Part shown: positions 61,704-64,000 of the stretch, in pieces
Numbering within the stretch: position 1 is the first letter of the stretch
Layout of the letters: each line of letters starts with the position of its first letter
DNA from: Alphaproteobacteria bacterium
GTDB taxonomy: Bacteria > Pseudomonadota > Alphaproteobacteria > UBA6615
Length of the DNA stretch: 64,000 bases
Direction: 5' to 3'
NCBI GenBank assembly: GCA_021774445.1
Contig: JAJFJA010000074.1
Span: 1 to 64,000, forward strand
Notes under the pieces: generated by a model
Databases searched by the model: none
What the model was told of the DNA's origin: nothing
The model's input: the letters and a program-made list of their open reading frames with translations, nothing else
Made by a program: the position numbers and the translations under genes

Positions 61704-61750
61704 TGTGATTTGTCAATTAACCAATCACAAAATCCACAAACTTTTCCACA
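61704..61750. promoter_or_regulatory. AT-rich dyad and DnaA-box-like sites upstream of nrdJ
   Basis: TGTGATT (61704-61710) and AATCACA (61723-61729) form a perfect 7-bp dyad with a 12-base spacer. Next to it, AAATCCACA (61730-61738) and TTTTCCACA (61742-61750) each differ by one or two bases from the DnaA box TTATCCACA. This sits in the 276-bp gap between nrdJ and plsC and stands out as AT-rich. Regulatory function, by DnaA or NrdR, is unproven. Confidence 0.4.
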
Positions 61751-61764
61751 ACACTTGCCGATTG

Positions 61765-62496
61765 TTAATTCCCACTAGACGGGCTCGTGACTGCCGTCTG
61801 AAGGATTGCCGACGCTTGCTCAATACTGGTCTCGAGCGCCGCCATGAAGTCGCGCCGGGGCAGACCCGGTGGGATCGGCGGCAGATATTGCACGGTGATT
61901 ACCCCGGGCCGCAGGCGACCGCTGCGGCGGGGCCAGAACAGGCCGGAGTTCAAGGCCACCGGAACGACCGGTAGCGCCAACTCCTGGTATAGGGCCGCGA
62001 TACCGGCTTGGTAGGGCCGCTGCGTGCCGGGCGCGGTACGGGTGCCTTGCGGGAAAACAACGATGGACCGGCCGGTCCGGGCGATAGTCCTGGCGTCGGC
62101 CAGCATGCGGCGCAGGGCGGCGGCGCCGCCGCCACGGTTGATGGGGATCATGCCGCCGCGGCGGACCAGCCAGCCCCAGACCGGGATGAAGGTGAGTTCG
62201 CGCTTGAGCACGAAGATCGGATCGGGCACGAGAATGTTGAAAACCAGGGTGTCCCAAGCGGATTGATGTTTGCTGGCAAAGATCACCTGTCCGGCCGGAA
62301 TATTTTCGAGGCCGCGGAGCTGATGACTCAACCCGACCGTATGGCGCAGCAGGGCCAGGCTGGTGGTGACCCAAAACCGGCTGAAGCCAAGGATGGCGCG
62401 GCGGGGCAGCACCAGCAAGGGCAGGGCCAAGAAGGCCAGGATGGTGGTCCAGGCATAAAACAGGATGTTGAAGGCCAGCGGCCGGAGTCGGTTCAT
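61765..62496 (-). CDS. plsC: 1-acyl-sn-glycerol-3-phosphate acyltransferase (PlsC family)
   Basis: The 243-residue membrane protein has an N-terminal hydrophobic segment (about 10-35), the HX4D catalytic motif (KHQSAWDT), FPQGTRTAPG and GMIPINRGG, all normal for lysophosphatidate acyltransferases of phospholipid synthesis. It starts at ATG 62496, overlapping the ydcF stop by four bases. Confidence 0.9.
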   Translation of the reverse strand: MNRLRPLAFNILFYAWTTILAFLALPLLVLPRRAILGFSRFWVTTSLALLRHTVGLSHQLRGLENIPAGQVIFASKHQSAWDTLVFNILVPDPIFVLKRELTFIPVWGWLVRRGGMIPINRGGGAAALRRMLADARTIARTGRSIVVFPQGTRTAPGTQRPYQAGIAALYQELALPVVPVALNSGLFWPRRSGRLRPGVITVQYLPPIPPGLPRRDFMAALETSIEQASAILQTAVTSPSSGN

Positions 62497-63143
62497 GAGC
62501 CGCCGGCTGGGCTCGAGGGCATGGTCGAGCCCAGGGCCCAACCAAAAGCCCGGGCGATCAGATATTTGTTGTATTCGGAGACGAGCAGCCGCGCGGTCGT
62601 GGGCCGCCACCAGCGGGCCAGGTCGACATTCTCAGAAACGATCGGATACTCGGAGATGACAACACCGGGCATGCGGCGCTGGAACTCCACCAGGCTGCGG
62701 GGCATGTGATAGTTGGCGGTGACCAGACGCAGGCTGCGATAACCTTCCTGCTGCATCCAATCGGCGGTCTCGAGGGCGTTTTCGCGCGTGTTGGAGGCGG
62801 CGTAGCCGAGGGCGATGCAGCATTGCAGATTCTCCGGCCGGTGGCGGCTTGGACGCAGGAGTGCCGTGACATCAACACCGCGATAGACACCGGAGACGAA
62901 GAGCTTGCGCGCATGGCCGGCGTCGAGCAGTTCGAGGCCGGCATCCAGTCGGCCGCTGCCGCCGGTGAGTACGACGACCGCGTCGGTGGCCTGGATTGGC
63001 GGTGGCGGGTTGTCGGGAATGTCGGCGACGAAACGCTGCAGGCCGCCAAGCCATATGACGACGGCGACAAGCAAAAGCAAAGCAAGCCAGCGGCCCGTCT
63101 TGCGTATCCGGGGGGTGACGGGCAACTGGCGGGTGCGGATCAC
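62493..63143 (-). CDS. YdcF-like (DUF218) protein
   Basis: The 216-residue protein has one N-terminal membrane segment (WLALLLLVAVVIWLGGL) and a DUF218 domain with VVLTGGSGRLDAGLELL, NTRENALETADWM and LVTANYHMPRSLVEF. DUF218 proteins (YdcF, SanA, ElyC) are linked to envelope and peptidoglycan precursor metabolism. It starts with GTG 63143, overlapping the ftsX stop by four bases, so it is part of the ftsX-ydcF-plsC operon. Confidence 0.86.
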   Translation of the reverse strand: MIRTRQLPVTPRIRKTGRWLALLLLVAVVIWLGGLQRFVADIPDNPPPPIQATDAVVVLTGGSGRLDAGLELLDAGHARKLFVSGVYRGVDVTALLRPSRHRPENLQCCIALGYAASNTRENALETADWMQQEGYRSLRLVTANYHMPRSLVEFQRRMPGVVISEYPIVSENVDLARWWRPTTARLLVSEYNKYLIARAFGWALGSTMPSSPAGGS

Positions 63144-64000
63144 GGCATCCTGGCGAGGGCGCGCAACACCGTCAAACGTGCGGTGCCCATAGCGATGACG
63201 ACGGCGGAGATGGGGACGATGGCGAGAATACCCCATTGCCGAGGATCGAGGTTGAGCGGCGGGATGAAGGCCGCCTGAATGTCGCGGGCGAAGAAGCCGA
63301 TAAGGGCGAGCAACGCGGCGGCGGTGATGGCCCCGAGCAGGCCACCGCGCAGCCCCTGACGCATGGCTTGGCCCTGGAACTGGGCCGCGACGTAGCTGTC
63401 TCGCGCGCCCATGAAATGGAGTAGTTCGATAATATCGTAGTGGACGGCGAAACCGCTGCGGGTGGCAAAGATCACCGTTGCCACGGCGCTGAAGCCAATA
63501 AGGACCACAACCAGTAAGGCGGCGAGTTCGACGATCCGGGCGAGGTCGATCAACCCGGAGAGCCAGACCCGGTGATCATCGATAGCAACGCCGGAGGCGA
63601 CTTCGGATAGGCGCGTGGCCAAGGTAGTGCTGTCGAGACGCGCGCCTGGTGTCAGCTCGACGTCAATTAGCAATGGCACCGGCAGGTCGGTGTCGCCGGC
63701 GGCGTCGCCGAGCCAGGGCTCGAGCAGGGCCGCGACCGCGGCCGCGGCCAGGGGTTCGGCCGAAATCACGCCAGGGGTGGCGCGCAGCATGGTCAAGATG
63801 GCAGCACTCTGGGCGGCCGCCACGTCGCTGTCTTCCGCCGGGATCTGCACGGTCATGCGCCCGCTGAGACCATTGTCCCAGGTATCCGCGGCGCGTTGGA
63901 CAATGAGTGCCGCGGCTGCGGCCAGGGCGGCAAGCAAGACCATCAGAGCGACGATCCATGGCAGGAACCGGGTGGACTGGTCCTGGTCGAAGGGCAGGTC
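63140..64000 (-). CDS. ftsX: Cell division protein FtsX, 5' end beyond the window
   Basis: The frame is open to the window edge. It reads DLPFDQDQSTRFLPWIVAL just before the ATG at 63943, which is typical FtsX N-terminal sequence, so the true start is outside. Visible are a first membrane segment, a periplasmic loop, and three further segments (near IVELAALLVVVLIGFSAVATVIF and the two C-terminal ones). FtsX with the ATPase FtsE (expected just off the window) controls peptidoglycan hydrolysis at division. Confidence 0.9.
   Translation of the reverse strand, partial: DLPFDQDQSTRFLPWIVALMVLLAALAAAAALIVQRAADTWDNGLSGRMTVQIPAEDSDVAAAQSAAILTMLRATPGVISAEPLAAAAVAALLEPWLGDAAGDTDLPVPLLIDVELTPGARLDSTTLATRLSEVASGVAIDDHRVWLSGLIDLARIVELAALLVVVLIGFSAVATVIFATRSGFAVHYDIIELLHFMGARDSYVAAQFQGQAMRQGLRGGLLGAITAAALLALIGFFARDIQAAFIPPLNLDPRQWGILAIVPISAVVIAMGTARLTVLRALARMP

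Overview
The window is high-GC, densely packed DNA that looks chromosomal and comes from an alphaproteobacterium, most likely Rhodospirillales-like. I infer this from the gene content: a phaR/phaA/phaB polyhydroxyalkanoate (PHA) cluster, metX-metW, a chorismate mutase-hisC-tyrA operon convergent with a DUF2125 gene, a Rhizobium-type glycerol ABC importer, and a B12-dependent ribonucleotide reductase. No database search was possible, so the taxon is an inference.

Layout. 1-1290: IS481-family insertion sequence, followed by the 3' half of a tRNA-like gene. 1514-7731: sugar/inositol ABC importer plus an IolG-like dehydrogenase, divergent from a cytoplasmic regulator that fuses a winged helix to a solute-binding-protein fold. 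7877-9588: a truncated oligopeptide ABC ATPase and an isopropylmalate-type dehydrogenase. 9610-10833: an unrecognised secreted protein. 10971-15502: a four-gene 2-oxoacid:ferredoxin oxidoreductase operon. 15648-21341: a MetE-like protein, an ECF sigma factor with a VWA/anti-sigma-like partner, a D-2-hydroxyacid dehydrogenase and an RraA-like protein. 21608-24518: TRAP transporter. 24768-30817: glycerol ABC transporter glpV-S-T-P-Q-U. 31005-36102: Pot-type ABC importer with a coupled amidohydrolase. 36168-36702: ParDE toxin-antitoxin. 36708-44600: DapA-like enzyme, pirin, glycerol kinase, histidine kinase, ketopantoate reductase, acyl/oxalyl-CoA ligase and a small protein. 44897-50911: PAS-GGDEF-EAL protein and the PHA cluster. 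50934-58956: Nudix, methyltransferase, metX-metW, CM-hisC-tyrA, DUF2125 and ChaC. 59158-64000: nrdJ, plsC, ydcF and a partial ftsX.

How the parts work together. Solute uptake dominates: four importers (sugar ABC, TRAP, glycerol ABC, Pot-type ABC), several next to an enzyme that would act on the imported compound (IolG-like dehydrogenase, amidohydrolase, glycerol kinase). The second half holds core metabolism: PHA storage, methionine and aromatic amino acid synthesis, deoxynucleotides, phospholipid and envelope/division functions.

Most interesting observations: (1) the HTH-solute-binding fusion regulator with nearby repeated operator candidates; (2) the two glycerol-transporter ATPases, whose defects (lost H-loop His in one, lost LSGGQ in the other) would fall in the same composite ATP site; (3) a 200-nt stretch coding in two frames at the PhaC-like gene; (4) two TGCA-type palindromes placed as PhaR operators; (5) a chorismate mutase whose C-terminal half looks like a decayed prephenate dehydratase/ACT region; (6) an ECF sigma factor overlapping a VWA protein that may be its anti-sigma factor; (7) a perfect 22-bp inverted repeat abutting a truncated small gene. 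I saw no CRISPR array, prophage, rRNA operon or complete tRNA.
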